Assembly: GCF_000299415.1 (NCBI RefSeq)
Contig: NZ_AMPG01000002.1
Coordinates: 620,001 to 684,000, forward strand
Reading direction: 5' to 3'
Length of the DNA stretch: 64,000 nucleotides
DNA from: Candidatus Microthrix parvicella Bio17-1
GTDB lineage: Bacteria > Actinomycetota > Acidimicrobiia > Acidimicrobiales > Microtrichaceae
In this document: one piece after another, positions 26,172 to 34,520 of the stretch
How the letters are laid out: every line of letters begins with the position of its first letter
Numbering within the stretch: position 1 is the first letter of the stretch
Translations under genes and position numbers: made by a program
Notes under the pieces: model-generated
Databases searched by the model: none
What the model saw: only the letters and a program-made list of their open reading frames with translations
Told to the model about the DNA's origin: nothing

Positions 26172-26436
26172 TCATGAGGACCCCTGGAACTCGAGGAGCG
26201 CTCGAATTGGCAGGTAGAGGTGGAGGGCGTCGCTCGGTGACGGTCGGAAGGACGGAGTCAGCGCTGTGTAAAACGCCACCGCTTCTTCATCTCGGGCGTG
26301 AACGAGCAATGCCCGTAAGCCAACATCTTTGGCGACACGTACCGATCTCCAGAGGGCGTCCTGAAACAGCCGCTTGCCGAGCCTCTTGCCTTGGAAGCTC
26401 TGGTCGACAGCGAGCCTCGGCCAAGCCAGCATCGAT
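26172..26436 (-). pseudogene. 5'-truncated GNAT acetyltransferase fragment
   Basis: About 86 C-terminal residues of a GNAT enzyme: LPRLAVDQSF-type text reads WPRLAVDQSFQGKRLGKRLF here, which includes the acetyl-CoA-binding loop QGKRLG, then VGLRALLVHARDEEAVAFYT and the ending HLYLPIRALLEF. This is the form of GNAT toxins that pair with DUF1778 antitoxins. The 5' half is missing because the sequence joins a methylase gene fragment at about 26434. Confidence 0.7.
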
Positions 26437-26802
26437 TGCGACGAGCCACCGTCCCGTGCCGGTCTCGGCCTTCGCTGCGGTCCGGATCGTCAGGCGGTCG
26501 GTGGTGTTGCGCACAAGATCGAGGTTTTGGCGGTTGGGTTGGAAGCCCAGTGCTTGGAGCACCACATCGTTGAGGTGCTCGATCGCAGCCGGTGCCCGGT
26601 CACCGGTGGCCTCGCTGGCCGTCGCCCTGGTTTTGAAGAACCGGCTGGCCGCACCCTTCAGCGTGGACCGCGCCGACGGCTCGCCCTTGCCCTCCGCCTC
26701 GTCCCACGCCTTACGCAGATCACCGAGGTCGCCGCCGATGACCGCGTCCAGATAGTGGTTGGAGAAGAACTCACCCCGGTTGGTGATCGACGGAAACGTC
26801 AC
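26434..26802 (-). pseudogene. Duplicated 5' fragment of the methylase gene
   Basis: Starting at a GTG at 26802, the frame repeats the first ~123 residues of the large methylase almost exactly (MTFPSITNRGEFFSNHYLDA, KGAASRFFKTRATASEATGD, EHLNDVVLQALGFQPN) and then runs out of similarity at the GNAT junction. The upstream intergenic DNA and the following coiled-coil gene are duplicated with it, so this is a segmental copy of roughly 25.0-26.0 kb. Confidence 0.85.
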
Positions 26803-26835
26803 CCTCGCCCACTCCCCCGCAGGGTTCGCCCGCAC

Positions 26836-26849
26836 GGCGCCGCGGCGCC
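26836..26849. repeat. GGCGCCGCGGCGCC palindrome (one of three exact copies)
   Basis: A 14-bp perfect palindrome. Exact copies also occur at 10324-10337 and 15079-15092 inside the giant helicase gene; a one-mismatch copy (GGCGCCACGGCGCC) lies at 32934-32947, upstream of the SNF2 helicase start. All are in the defence island. GC bias alone makes some chance occurrence possible. Confidence 0.6.
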
Positions 26850-26962
26850 GCCTGCGGGGAGCGCGACCCGGGGACCGCGACCCATTTCCAAGGTCTCCCT
26901 CGATCCGTACGTTGAACACCACCCCAGGCGAGGCGTTGACGAACCGACCGCGGGAGCACATC

Positions 26963-27256
26963 ATTGCCCTAACCAACAAGAGCCGCACGGCTATCTACAA
27001 TGCCCTCACCGACATCATCGAAGAGGAAGCCCTCGAAGAGATGCTGACCAACTTTCCAGCCCGAGGAGTCGACGAGCCTGTCACCCGAGACTTCCTCGAC
27101 GCGCGGATTGCTGAGATCGACGTTCGAATGGCTCAAATGGAAACTCGCATCAACGCCACGCTGGACAAACGGTTGACATCACAGACGCGATGGATGGTCG
27201 CCATGATCGTCGCCGCCCCGACGGTGACAGTTGTGCTTCAGGCCTACTTCACCTGA
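26963..27256 (+). CDS. Small coiled-coil membrane-anchored protein, copy 2
   Basis: Same architecture as copy 1, 97 codons: ALTNKSRTAIYNALTDIIEE, LTNFPARGVDEPVTRDFLDA, coiled coil VRMAQMETRINATLDKRLTS, TM segment MVAMIVAAPTVTVVLQAYFT. The position that is ATG in copy 1 is ATT here (26963), so it would need a rare ATT start or an upstream in-frame TTG at 26912. It is either poorly translated or on the way to decay. The 60-residue partner gene follows 37 bp later. Confidence 0.55.
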   Translation: MALTNKSRTAIYNALTDIIEEEALEEMLTNFPARGVDEPVTRDFLDARIAEIDVRMAQMETRINATLDKRLTSQTRWMVAMIVAAPTVTVVLQAYFT

Positions 27257-27293
27257 GTTCCGGCCAGCTTGCGTCGCAATCGGCCAGAGCCTC

Positions 27294-27476
27294 ATGAGAA
27301 AGACAGCACCCAAGCCAACCGTCAACACCCCACTTTTCCTCGCCGGTGACTTCCTGGCCGACGTCGACGGCTACCTGTACGAGCCCACCGGCCAGGCGGC
27401 CATCATCGACGGCGAGCACGCAACGATTGCGAGCACCAACGCCGAGGCCGACCGCTGGGCCAAGCACGAGTGGTAG
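27294..27476 (+). CDS. Small RKxAPxPT-family partner protein
   Basis: A 60-residue protein from the ATG at 27294: MRKTAPKPTVNTPLFLAGDF, LADVDGYLYEPTGQAAIIDG, EHATIASTNAEADRWAKHEW. It shares the core GDxLADxDGYLYxPTG...DGxHATIA with the antitoxin-like protein at 1207-1440. A truncated sister follows copy 1 of the coiled-coil gene, so coiled-coil gene plus this gene forms a repeated two-gene unit. No named domain. Confidence 0.6.
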   Translation: MRKTAPKPTVNTPLFLAGDFLADVDGYLYEPTGQAAIIDGEHATIASTNAEADRWAKHEW

Positions 27477-27486
27477 GTCGCGGGCC

Positions 27487-27717
27487 GCACGGTGATTGAC
27501 AAGGCCCTCACCGACATCATCGAAGAGGAAGCGCTCGAAGATGTCGGCCAATTTTCCAGCCTGAGAGATCGACGAGCCCGTCACCCGCGACTTCCTCAGT
27601 GCGCGGATTGCTGAGAGCGACGTTCGAATGGCTCAGATGGAAACTCGCATCAACGCCACGCTGGACCAACGGTTGACGTCACAGACGCGATGGATGGTCG
27701 CCATGGCTGATGTTGCC
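27487..27717 (+). pseudogene. Decayed coiled-coil/TM gene, copy 3
   Basis: DNA closely similar to copy 2: KALTDIIEEEALE, then a short deletion at the position equivalent to 'GAGATGCTG' shifts the frame; the downstream part encodes FRMAQMETRINATLD-type heptads and TRWMVAM before similarity stops at the hairpin at 27711. No single open frame spans it. Confidence 0.7.
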
Positions 27718-27738
27718 GCTGCGCCGTCAGCGGCAACA
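27711..27738 (+). terminator. Strong hairpin, possible terminator
   Basis: Perfect 11-bp inverted repeat TGTTGCCGCTG / CAGCGGCAACA with a 6-nt loop. It follows the decayed copy 3 and precedes the secreted-protein gene at 27843. There is no U tract, which is common in actinobacterial terminators; it could also mark the edge of the duplicated segment. Confidence 0.4.
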
Positions 27739-27842
27739 CCTGTAGTCAGAATGGCTGGACTGGCCAGCAACTACTGAAGTATGTTTTTACATCGAGAGGT
27801 TGCCTAGTAGGCGGTCCTTAACATCCAATCGGGAGCAAGCCG

Positions 27843-28886
27843 ATGACAAGTGACTCGACGCCTCCATCAAGGAGCGGCGCTGACCTTCGCAGAACGTCGA
27901 TTCGACGGACCCTGCACGCGTTGCTGGCGTTATCCATGGTCTTGGGCAGCGTCGCGACTGTGCCGGGCGTCGCTGGCGCTGCGCCCGGCTACCTGAAAGA
28001 CGTGGACGTAGCTCACGTTGACGGCGACCTGTACATGACAGCGGCGCTGTCTCAAGACGGCTCCATTCAAGTTCAGCCGATGACTTGTAAGACGGATACG
28101 TTCGAGGAGACATGCAATCCACGGGGCTGGGCCACGGTTGGCCGAAATGCCACCGCAGTTCAGATCACTACCCTGAGGTACGACACGGTCCTGCTCGTCG
28201 CACGCTTGACCAACGGCCAGACCTGGTACCGCAAGGGTGCATGCGATGGGGTGGGGTGCAGCTGGCAGAGCTGGAACAACCTGGGTGGCAACGTGGTATC
28301 AGTCTCCACGGGACAAGACTTCGGCACCCCGTGCGCAGACATTGCTGGATTAAGCCCCGGACATAACGTGTATACGGCCAGAGTTTGCGGAAAAGCGTGG
28401 GACGGGTATGAACACTCTCCGGCTCACGGCTGGAAGAGTCTTGGCGGAAAGCTCACGCAGGTTTCCGTCGGTAATGATTACGTAGTGGGGGTCAGCGCCA
28501 ATAAATCACTCTGGTGGTATGACCCATATGTTGGTGATCATGGTTCCTGGCAAACAGGCGGGGGTCAAATCCGCCAGGCCGTTGCCGCCCCCAACCAAGA
28601 GTTTTGCGGGTTGGCTTCAAGCAACCAGATGTGGTGTTTCGAGAAGGAGGCACGACGGTGGTACCGGGTTGGCGGGGACTGGCGCAAGCTGGATGATGAC
28701 CAGCCAATCGGAATTTCGCGTAACTGGAGTTTCCTGGAAAAGGGCGTGAAGGACGATTTTGCGGACATCGGCGGCACCGTCAATCAGGTGGCTGACGATC
28801 GGTACCTGCAGGTCGGCGTGAGCGGGTCCGGCCGGCTCTGGTATCGAACGAGCTACTGCGGCTACAACGTTTGGTACCCCGGCTAG
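27843..28886 (+). CDS. Secreted tectonin/PLL-like beta-propeller protein
   Basis: A 347-residue protein with a Sec signal peptide: basic n-region (RRTSIRRTL), hydrophobic core (LHALLALSMVLGSVATV) and cleavage around GVAGAAPG, mature from about residue 47. The mature part has repeated beta-rich units containing W-x-x-(L/V)-GG and W(Y/W)(R/D)-type motifs (WQSWNNLGGNVVSVSTG, WKSLGGKLTQVSVGND, WQTGGGQIRQAVAAPN, WYRVGGDWRKL), about 45 residues apart, suggesting a propeller of the tectonin/PLL lectin type. Several Cys pairs (CDGVGCSW, CKTDTFEETC) suit an exported protein. RBS GGGAG lies ahead of the ATG. It sits between coiled-coil gene copies; a carbohydrate-binding role is an inference. Confidence 0.65.
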   Translation: MTSDSTPPSRSGADLRRTSIRRTLHALLALSMVLGSVATVPGVAGAAPGYLKDVDVAHVDGDLYMTAALSQDGSIQVQPMTCKTDTFEETCNPRGWATVGRNATAVQITTLRYDTVLLVARLTNGQTWYRKGACDGVGCSWQSWNNLGGNVVSVSTGQDFGTPCADIAGLSPGHNVYTARVCGKAWDGYEHSPAHGWKSLGGKLTQVSVGNDYVVGVSANKSLWWYDPYVGDHGSWQTGGGQIRQAVAAPNQEFCGLASSNQMWCFEKEARRWYRVGGDWRKLDDDQPIGISRNWSFLEKGVKDDFADIGGTVNQVADDRYLQVGVSGSGRLWYRTSYCGYNVWYPG

Positions 28887-28897
28887 GCCGAAACACG

Positions 28898-29012
28898 CCG
28901 GCAAGCAGCTGCTGCTCGGCCGACTCGGCGTGGTAGCCCAAGTTGACCAGCTCGAAGGAGCCCGGTGAGCGACTCGTCGAGGCGGGTACCGTTGCGGGAC
29001 ACCTCGGTGTGT
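28898..29012 (-). pseudogene. Internal fragment of the methylase gene
   Basis: About 115 bp almost identical to the methylase gene near 24226-24342: the minus strand encodes FELVNLGYHAESAEQQLLAG, matching FELVNKGYHAETAEQQLFAS in the methylase. It is flanked by the secreted protein gene and coiled-coil copy 4, so it is debris from another duplication. Confidence 0.8.
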
Positions 29013-29017
29013 CCCAG

Positions 29018-29158
29018 ATGCGCACGGAAATGTCCCAGATGGAGGCCCGCATCATCACGTCGATGGATGCGCGGTTGACGTCGCTCACACGATGGACGGT
29101 CGGCATGATCATCGCCGTCCCCGCACTGACGGTCGCCCTTCAGGCGTTCATCAAGTAG
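29018..29158 (+). pseudogene. Coiled-coil/TM gene copy 4, 5'-truncated
   Basis: Encodes MRTEMSQMEARIITSMDARL and TSLTRWTVGMIIAVPALTVA, then LQAFIK and a stop: the second half of the coiled-coil/TM protein. The 5' half is replaced by the methylase fragment. A 46-residue peptide could still be made from the ATG at 29018. Confidence 0.65.
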
Positions 29159-29224
29159 CCCCGTTGGCGAACAGCCCGACGGGCGAACGTCCCGCTCGAA
29201 CTTCTCTCCCATAGGCTCGCGTCG

Positions 29225-29740
29225 GTGAAACCCGGCGCCCGGCTGGCCGCCTCCCTCGTGTCGCTCGGCGTCGTGGTGTTCGTGGGCGCGCTGGTTGCGT
29301 CGTGGGCCCAGGACGCCATCGCTCCCTGGAGGAACGTCGGCGAGGCCGAAACCGGCTCGCCAATCACGTTCCATGCTGCCGACACCACCTACCGGGTGCT
29401 GGCCTCCGGGCCGAACCACCCCAAGGTCGACCGCATCGGCTGCGACATCAACCTGAGCGACGGAACGACCCAACGCATCCTGGGCGGAGAGGGTTCGGTG
29501 GCGCCTAACGACCGTTTCGGCGTCTCACGGGTGATCGAGTTTGAGGCGCCGGCCGGCGCCCCGACCACGGTGAGATGCGAGGACCGGCTGTCGCCCCGCT
29601 CGACGGCCGGACGGATGCAGGTGGTCGACGCCTCCGGGGCGATGTCGTCGGTGGCACTCGTCGGCGGCCTACTCGGCACCGCGCTGGTTCTGGTGGGAAT
29701 CGGCATGCCGATGTTGGCCGCCCGGAGGGCTTCAGGCTGA
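29225..29740 (+). CDS. Two-TM membrane protein, unknown function
   Basis: A 171-residue protein with a GTG start: an N-terminal membrane segment (LAASLVSLGVVVFVGALVAS), an extracytoplasmic domain of about 95 residues (ITFHAADTTYRVLASG, CDINLSDGTTQRILGGEG, two cysteines likely paired) and a C-terminal membrane segment (SVALVGGLLGTALVLVGIGM). Actinobacterial proteins of this layout are common but uncharacterised. It separates coiled-coil copies 4 and 5. Confidence 0.65.
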   Translation: MKPGARLAASLVSLGVVVFVGALVASWAQDAIAPWRNVGEAETGSPITFHAADTTYRVLASGPNHPKVDRIGCDINLSDGTTQRILGGEGSVAPNDRFGVSRVIEFEAPAGAPTTVRCEDRLSPRSTAGRMQVVDASGAMSSVALVGGLLGTALVLVGIGMPMLAARRASG

Positions 29741-29744
29741 CGCC

Positions 29745-29985
29745 AGCCGCACAGCGATCTACAGCGGCCTGACCGACATCACCGACGAGGACGCAGTCGA
29801 AGATGCTGACCAACTTCCCAGCCCGAGACATCGACGAACCGGTCACCCGAGACTTCCTGGCCGCCCAGTTGTCCCAAATGGAGAGTCGCATCCAGGACCG
29901 CCTCGCCACCCAAACGCGATGGATGGTCGCCATGATCATCGGTATCCCCACAGTGACGGTCGCCCTTCAGGCTTTCCTCACCTGA
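29745..29985 (+). pseudogene. Coiled-coil/TM gene copy 5, frameshifted
   Basis: The first part encodes SRTAIYSGLTDITDEDAVE in one frame; a 2-bp loss before the internal ATG (29803) puts the rest, MLTNFPARDIDEPVTRDFLA, AQLSQMESRIQDRLATQTRW and MVAMIIGIPTVTVALQAFLT, in another. A 60-residue product from 29803 keeps the coiled coil and membrane anchor. Confidence 0.7.
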
Positions 29986-30039
29986 GCTGACCGGGCAGCC
30001 GTCGTTCGTCCGGCCATTTCAAATGGTGCCCGACTTGGG

Positions 30040-32889
30040 CTACCGGTGGTTCGGGCCCACCAGGACGGCCAGCACCCGGATGAGCGGGTCGCCCTGGGTG
30101 CGCATCGACTCGATCAGCTGGGCAGTGTCCGAGCGCACCGCAGCGATCACCTTCTGGCGATCCCGGCGCCGGTGCTCCACCAGGTCCATCGCCAGCGCTT
30201 CGGACTGCATCTGCCACGCATCCAACCGCACCTGGGGCTCGGCCAGCCGCTCGGTCAGCTGCGCCTCGTACGCGTCACGTCGCACCTCGAGCTCGCCGCG
30301 CACCTGCTCGATGACGTCACCCAGCTGGTCTTGGAGCACCTCGACGTCGATGGGTGTGCCGGGGTTGGCCATGTCGGCGTCGACGTTGGCCCGCTGGAGC
30401 ACCTCGAACAGGTCGGCGATCACCGGCGTGCCGAGATGCTCGGTGACGGCCATCCACTCGACCAGTTGGGGATGCCCGCGGCCGTTGGAGTACATGCCTT
30501 GCACGCAGAACACCGGGGCATCCACGTCGGCGACGATGATCGGCGCCTCGTTGCGGCCCACGGTGGCCAACACCTTGTCGACCAACCAGTCGCCAAAGGG
30601 GTGCAGCGGTGCGAGGAAGCCCACGTCGGGCCAGCCCGAATCGGTGGTCTCCCGGGCCTTGTCCAGCTGGGCGTTGGCCAGGGTCTCGTTGCCGGTGAGC
30701 TTCAGCCGCTCGGCCACCCGCTGCTCGACCAGGTAGGTGCGGGGCAGGGCCTTCATGCGGCCGATCAGGTCCTTGGGCGGCACCAGCGACAGGAACGTGT
30801 CGTCGCCCGGGTCGCGGCGCACGTCCATGGTGGTGTCGGCATCGTCGAAGGCCTGATGCAGCGCCTCGTCAACGAACGCCCCATCGCTCTCGAACAGGCT
30901 GGGCGGCCGGTGGACGGGCACCGCCTGGGTGCCGGTGGCGCCCGACAGCACCGCCATCAGGTCGAAGGCCGCCGTCGGCTTGGCCGGGATGGCCTCGTCC
31001 GGGTCGGTGCCGGCACGCAGGCCGGCCATCACCGCCTCCTCCTCCAGCGCCTCGGTGTGCACGCCGAGCAACGACGACGAATCGCCGAACGCCCGATGGG
31101 CCTCGTGCTCACGCTGGAGCAGCTTGGTGAAGATGCGCACGTCGCCGTTGAGGTGGGGATGGTCGGGGTTGAGCAGCAAGGCCCGCACGTCGGGGGCGTG
31201 ACGCTGGCCGTAGCGGTCGATGCGGCCGTTGCGCTACTCGATGGTGATGAGCGACCAGGGCAGGTCGAAGTGGATCAGGTGGTGGCATTGGCGGTGCAGG
31301 TTGACGCCCTCGGAGGCCATGTCGCCGGTGAGCAGCAACTTCACGCCCGACTCGGCCAGGCCGAACTCGGAAATCACGTCCATCTGGCGCACGTCGGCCA
31401 TGCCACCGTGCAACACCCGGACGTCGGAGTCCTTCAGCTTGAGGGCCTTGGGCACGGTGGCGGCCAGCCAGTCGAGCGTGGCGATGCGCTCGGAGAACAC
31501 CACCACCCGGGTGTTGCTGCGGGGGTCCACGCCGATCTCCCGCAGCTGCTCGATCAGCGCCGTCAGCTTGGAGGCGCTGGTGTCGTCGATGGCGGCGTTC
31601 AGCTCGCCCAGACGTTGGAGTGCTGCGTCCTCGGTGGCGATGGCGGCCGTGTTGGTGCCCTCGTCGGGGGTGTCCCGCTTGGCGAGGGTGTTGCGGCGGG
31701 CGACGATCGTCTCCCCCAGCGCGCGGTGCGACGACAGCGCCGCCTTGAAGAGCGTCCACGGGAACAGGGTGCGGCCCTTGCCCGACGTCGGCGCCGTGCC
31801 CGACGCTGGGTGGATCCAGGTGTTGGCCAGCTCGGCAAACATGGCATTCTCGGCGTCGGAGGCCTCGATGAGCAGCGGCTGGGGCTGAAGCCGGTCGGCC
31901 CAGTCGGCGCGCACCTCGGCGGCCACCTCATCGTGGGCCTTATGGCGGCGCACGTACAGGTGGTCGATGTCGGCCGCATCGATGTTGGTCGGGTCGGCGA
32001 TGGCGGTGGGGTCGAGCAGGCGGATCAGCTCAGCGAAGCTCTCGGGGTCACCGTTGTGCGGGGTGGCGCTGGTGAGCAGCAGCGCCTCGGTGCGGGGCGC
32101 CAACACCCGGGCGAGCTGGTTGTTGAGCGTGCCCCGGTTGACCAGGTTGTGGCACTCGTCGATGACCACCGCATCCCAATGAATGCCTTCGAGGTGGTGG
32201 CGGTAGCGGCCGGCGTTCTTCAGCGTGTCGATCGAGATGATCGCCCGGCGGTAGTGGCTGAACGGGTTGCGGTTGGCGGGGATCTCGCGGCGCACCTTGG
32301 CGATGCCGTCGGAGTCGAGCCGCACCAGCGGGATGGCGAAGCGGGTCCACAGCTCGTGCTGGAACTGCTCGAGGATGTGGCGGGGCGTGACCACCAGGAT
32401 CCGGTCGCCCCGGCCCCGGCGGATCAGCTCGGCGAGGATCAGACCCACCTCCAGCGTCTTGCCCAGGCCCACCGCATCGGCGATCAGCAGACGGGGGCGC
32501 AACCCGGCGATCGCCTTGTGGGCGGCCCGGCGCTGGTAGTCGAGACGCTTCAGCAGGTGACGGTCGGCCAGGGCCAGGCCGGTCTGGTTGGCCGGCACCG
32601 GGGTCTTGCGCAGCACCGCCTCCAGGTACAGGCGCGAGGCCCGGAACCGCGGGGAGAGGTCTGCGGTCAGCCGGGTCTCCTCCGGGCGGAGGGGCGCGAC
32701 GTTGTCCAGCTTGGTGAGGAACGTGGCCTCGGCGTCACGCACCAGCGTCGATGTGCCGACGCAGCGCACCTTCACGCCATCGGCCGACGTGGGCTCGATC
32801 GCCCGCACCAGCCACTCCTCGTCACGGACGACCACCTGGGCACCGGGGGCGATCAACGACAACAGCTTGTCCGGGGTGGCGACTGGCAT
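30040..32889 (-). pseudogene. SNF2-family helicase (DrmD-like) interrupted by an amber codon
   Basis: Read through, this is a 949-codon SNF2-type helicase starting at the ATG at 32889. Walker A ADAVGLGKTLEVGLILAELI lies near residue 140, motif II WDAVVIDECHNLVNRG near 255 and motif III LTSATPHNGDPESFAE near 290. The C-lobe has VVFSERIATLDWLAA and LLTGDMASEGVNLHRQCHHL. The N-terminal frame ends DLPWSLITIE-TAG (31234-31236, codon 552) and continues in the same frame RNGRIDRYGQRHAPDVRALL. The family motif at this place is E-Q-R-x-GRIDR-x-GQ, so CAG has become TAG. The remaining 382 residues hold the C-terminal helical region. DISARM class 1 begins with such a gene (drmD) followed by the methylase. 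Confidence 0.88.
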
Positions 32890-33212
32890 CGGCGGGGTTC
32901 CTCCGTAGGCGGTCGCTCAACAATGCCAGGCACGGCGCCACGGCGCCGCTTTGCTCACCCCGGGCGATCCGCTGTGTCCACGCTTCACAGGTCAGTTTGG
33001 TGAACCGGGCGAGGTGTCGAACAACAGCACGACTATCGGCGGTACATGCCGCAAGGGCTTCCACCCTTCCTGGTCTGGGAACTAGCCAGCTCGATCTAGC
33101 GGCGGCTTCTGCTGCAGCGCCGGCGTCATCGGGCTGACCGCCCAGCCACTTCCCTGGGCCAAGGTTTGCAACGAGCACTACCGTTCGCAGCACATCGAAG
33201 AGGGGCTACTTG

Positions 33213-34520
33213 ATGCCGGCAACAACGACCTACGACCAGAGCGTGCTCGATCAAGCCGTATTGGTCCCCGACATGTACGGCGAGGTCGACTTCTCGATCG
33301 TTCCCGAGCGTCTCGACCACGACGCCGACATCGACGACGAACGCTTCGCGAGCATTCGCAAGCCGGTTGGCCGCGTGTTCGACCGGCCCGAGCTGCTGAA
33401 ACGCATGCGCAACTACACGATGACCGGCGACCGGGTGGCCGACGCCTACGCCGCGCTCATCCCAACCCACGGGTTGGCCACCCTGATCAGCCAGGTCGAG
33501 CAGGCCTGCGCCGAGGGTGTTGATGCTGTCGAGGACGCACCGCAGGAGCTGCGCGACCTGATCGCCTCGATGGAGGCCACGCCTGACTGGCTCGACCTCG
33601 ACCTGGTTCGCAAAGGTGCGGCTGAGGAACGGGTGCCGATGGCCACGGCCACACCGTTCGCCATCCGAGGCGCGTTCCTGGCCACCTTCCTCAACAAGTA
33701 TGCGGCGTTGCCCATGACGATGACAGGCGCCCTCTCGAACGAGGCGGCGGTCAAGCGGGTGTTCGAGACCGCCAGCTTCTTCACGGCCACGACGATGCCG
33801 GGCGCGCTCGATCGCCACGGCAAGGGGTTTCAGGCGGCGGCCAAGGTGCGGCTGATGCACTCGATGGTGCGCTTCCACCTGCTGCGCTCCAATCGCTGGG
33901 ACGTCGCCACCTACGGCATCCCGATCCCTCAGGTCGACCAAATGCCGGCGGGGCTCATCGGCGTGTTCATGCTGTCGATGAAGGTGCTGGGCTCGGGCCG
34001 CACCACCTTTACCGACGACGAGCGGGCGACCGTTGAGGTGTCCCGCTATCGGTGTTTCCTGCTTGGCCTGCCGGCGGACCTGCTTGGCGAGACGCCCCAG
34101 GGGATCGTCGATCTGCTGACCGCCCGCCACGTGTCGCTGCGGGAGGGTTACGACGACGAGACCTGCGGCACCCTGGTGCGCGGCACGATGGCGGTCGACC
34201 TCTTCGACACGTCGACCATCGGCGGCAAGGTACACGCGTGGCTCGAGGACGGATTCTCCCGGTTCGTGCTCATCCGTCAGTTCATGGGCGGCGACACCGA
34301 CCGGTCCGACGAGATGGGCATCGAGTTCGGGCTCGACAAGCAGATAGCGGCCGGTCTTGCCGCTGCCGTCATGGGGAGCTCGATCCTCGGCTACCGCCTC
34401 GGCCTGCGTCTGCCGCTGGTGTCCAGCCACGTCGATGCCCACCTGAACAAGCGCCTGGCCAAACTGCTCGACAGCTACGGCCACGCCGATTTCGTCACCG
34501 ACGCCGACGAGTGGGCGTAG
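33213..34520 (+). CDS. MpaB/DUF2236-family oxygenase
   Basis: A 435-residue protein of the DUF2236 (MpaB / rubber-oxygenase-like) family. Family-like blocks are ATPFAIRGAFLATFLNKYAA, FETASFFTATTMPGALDRHG, KVRLMHSMVRFHLLRS, IPIPQVDQMPAGLIGVFMLS and LTARHVSLREGYDDETC. Histidines in MHSMVRFHL and conserved Arg residues fit a haem-binding site. I use the ATG at 33213 with GAGGGG upstream; a TTG one codon earlier is unlikely. Substrate unknown. The 320 bp before it (32890-33212) contains no gene I can support. Confidence 0.82.
   Translation: MPATTTYDQSVLDQAVLVPDMYGEVDFSIVPERLDHDADIDDERFASIRKPVGRVFDRPELLKRMRNYTMTGDRVADAYAALIPTHGLATLISQVEQACAEGVDAVEDAPQELRDLIASMEATPDWLDLDLVRKGAAEERVPMATATPFAIRGAFLATFLNKYAALPMTMTGALSNEAAVKRVFETASFFTATTMPGALDRHGKGFQAAAKVRLMHSMVRFHLLRSNRWDVATYGIPIPQVDQMPAGLIGVFMLSMKVLGSGRTTFTDDERATVEVSRYRCFLLGLPADLLGETPQGIVDLLTARHVSLREGYDDETCGTLVRGTMAVDLFDTSTIGGKVHAWLEDGFSRFVLIRQFMGGDTDRSDEMGIEFGLDKQIAAGLAAAVMGSSILGYRLGLRLPLVSSHVDAHLNKRLAKLLDSYGHADFVTDADEWA

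Noticed and set aside
31234-31236. TAG as a recoded sense codon (amber readthrough)
   Set aside because: Several clean genes in the window end in TAG (for example those ending at 1440 and 34520), and only two interrupted genes have internal TAG, so ordinary nonsense mutation is more likely.
30046-33003. A 985-codon open frame on the plus strand opposite the SNF2 helicase
   Set aside because: It is rich in Gly/Val/His/Gln in the manner of antisense frames of GC-rich genes, and the minus strand has clear helicase motifs. The same applies to the long antisense frames at 8575-10548, 11133-13658, 13725-15335, 23157-25280, 46340-48172, 52078-53655, 54844-56925, 57802-59175 and 61949-63295.
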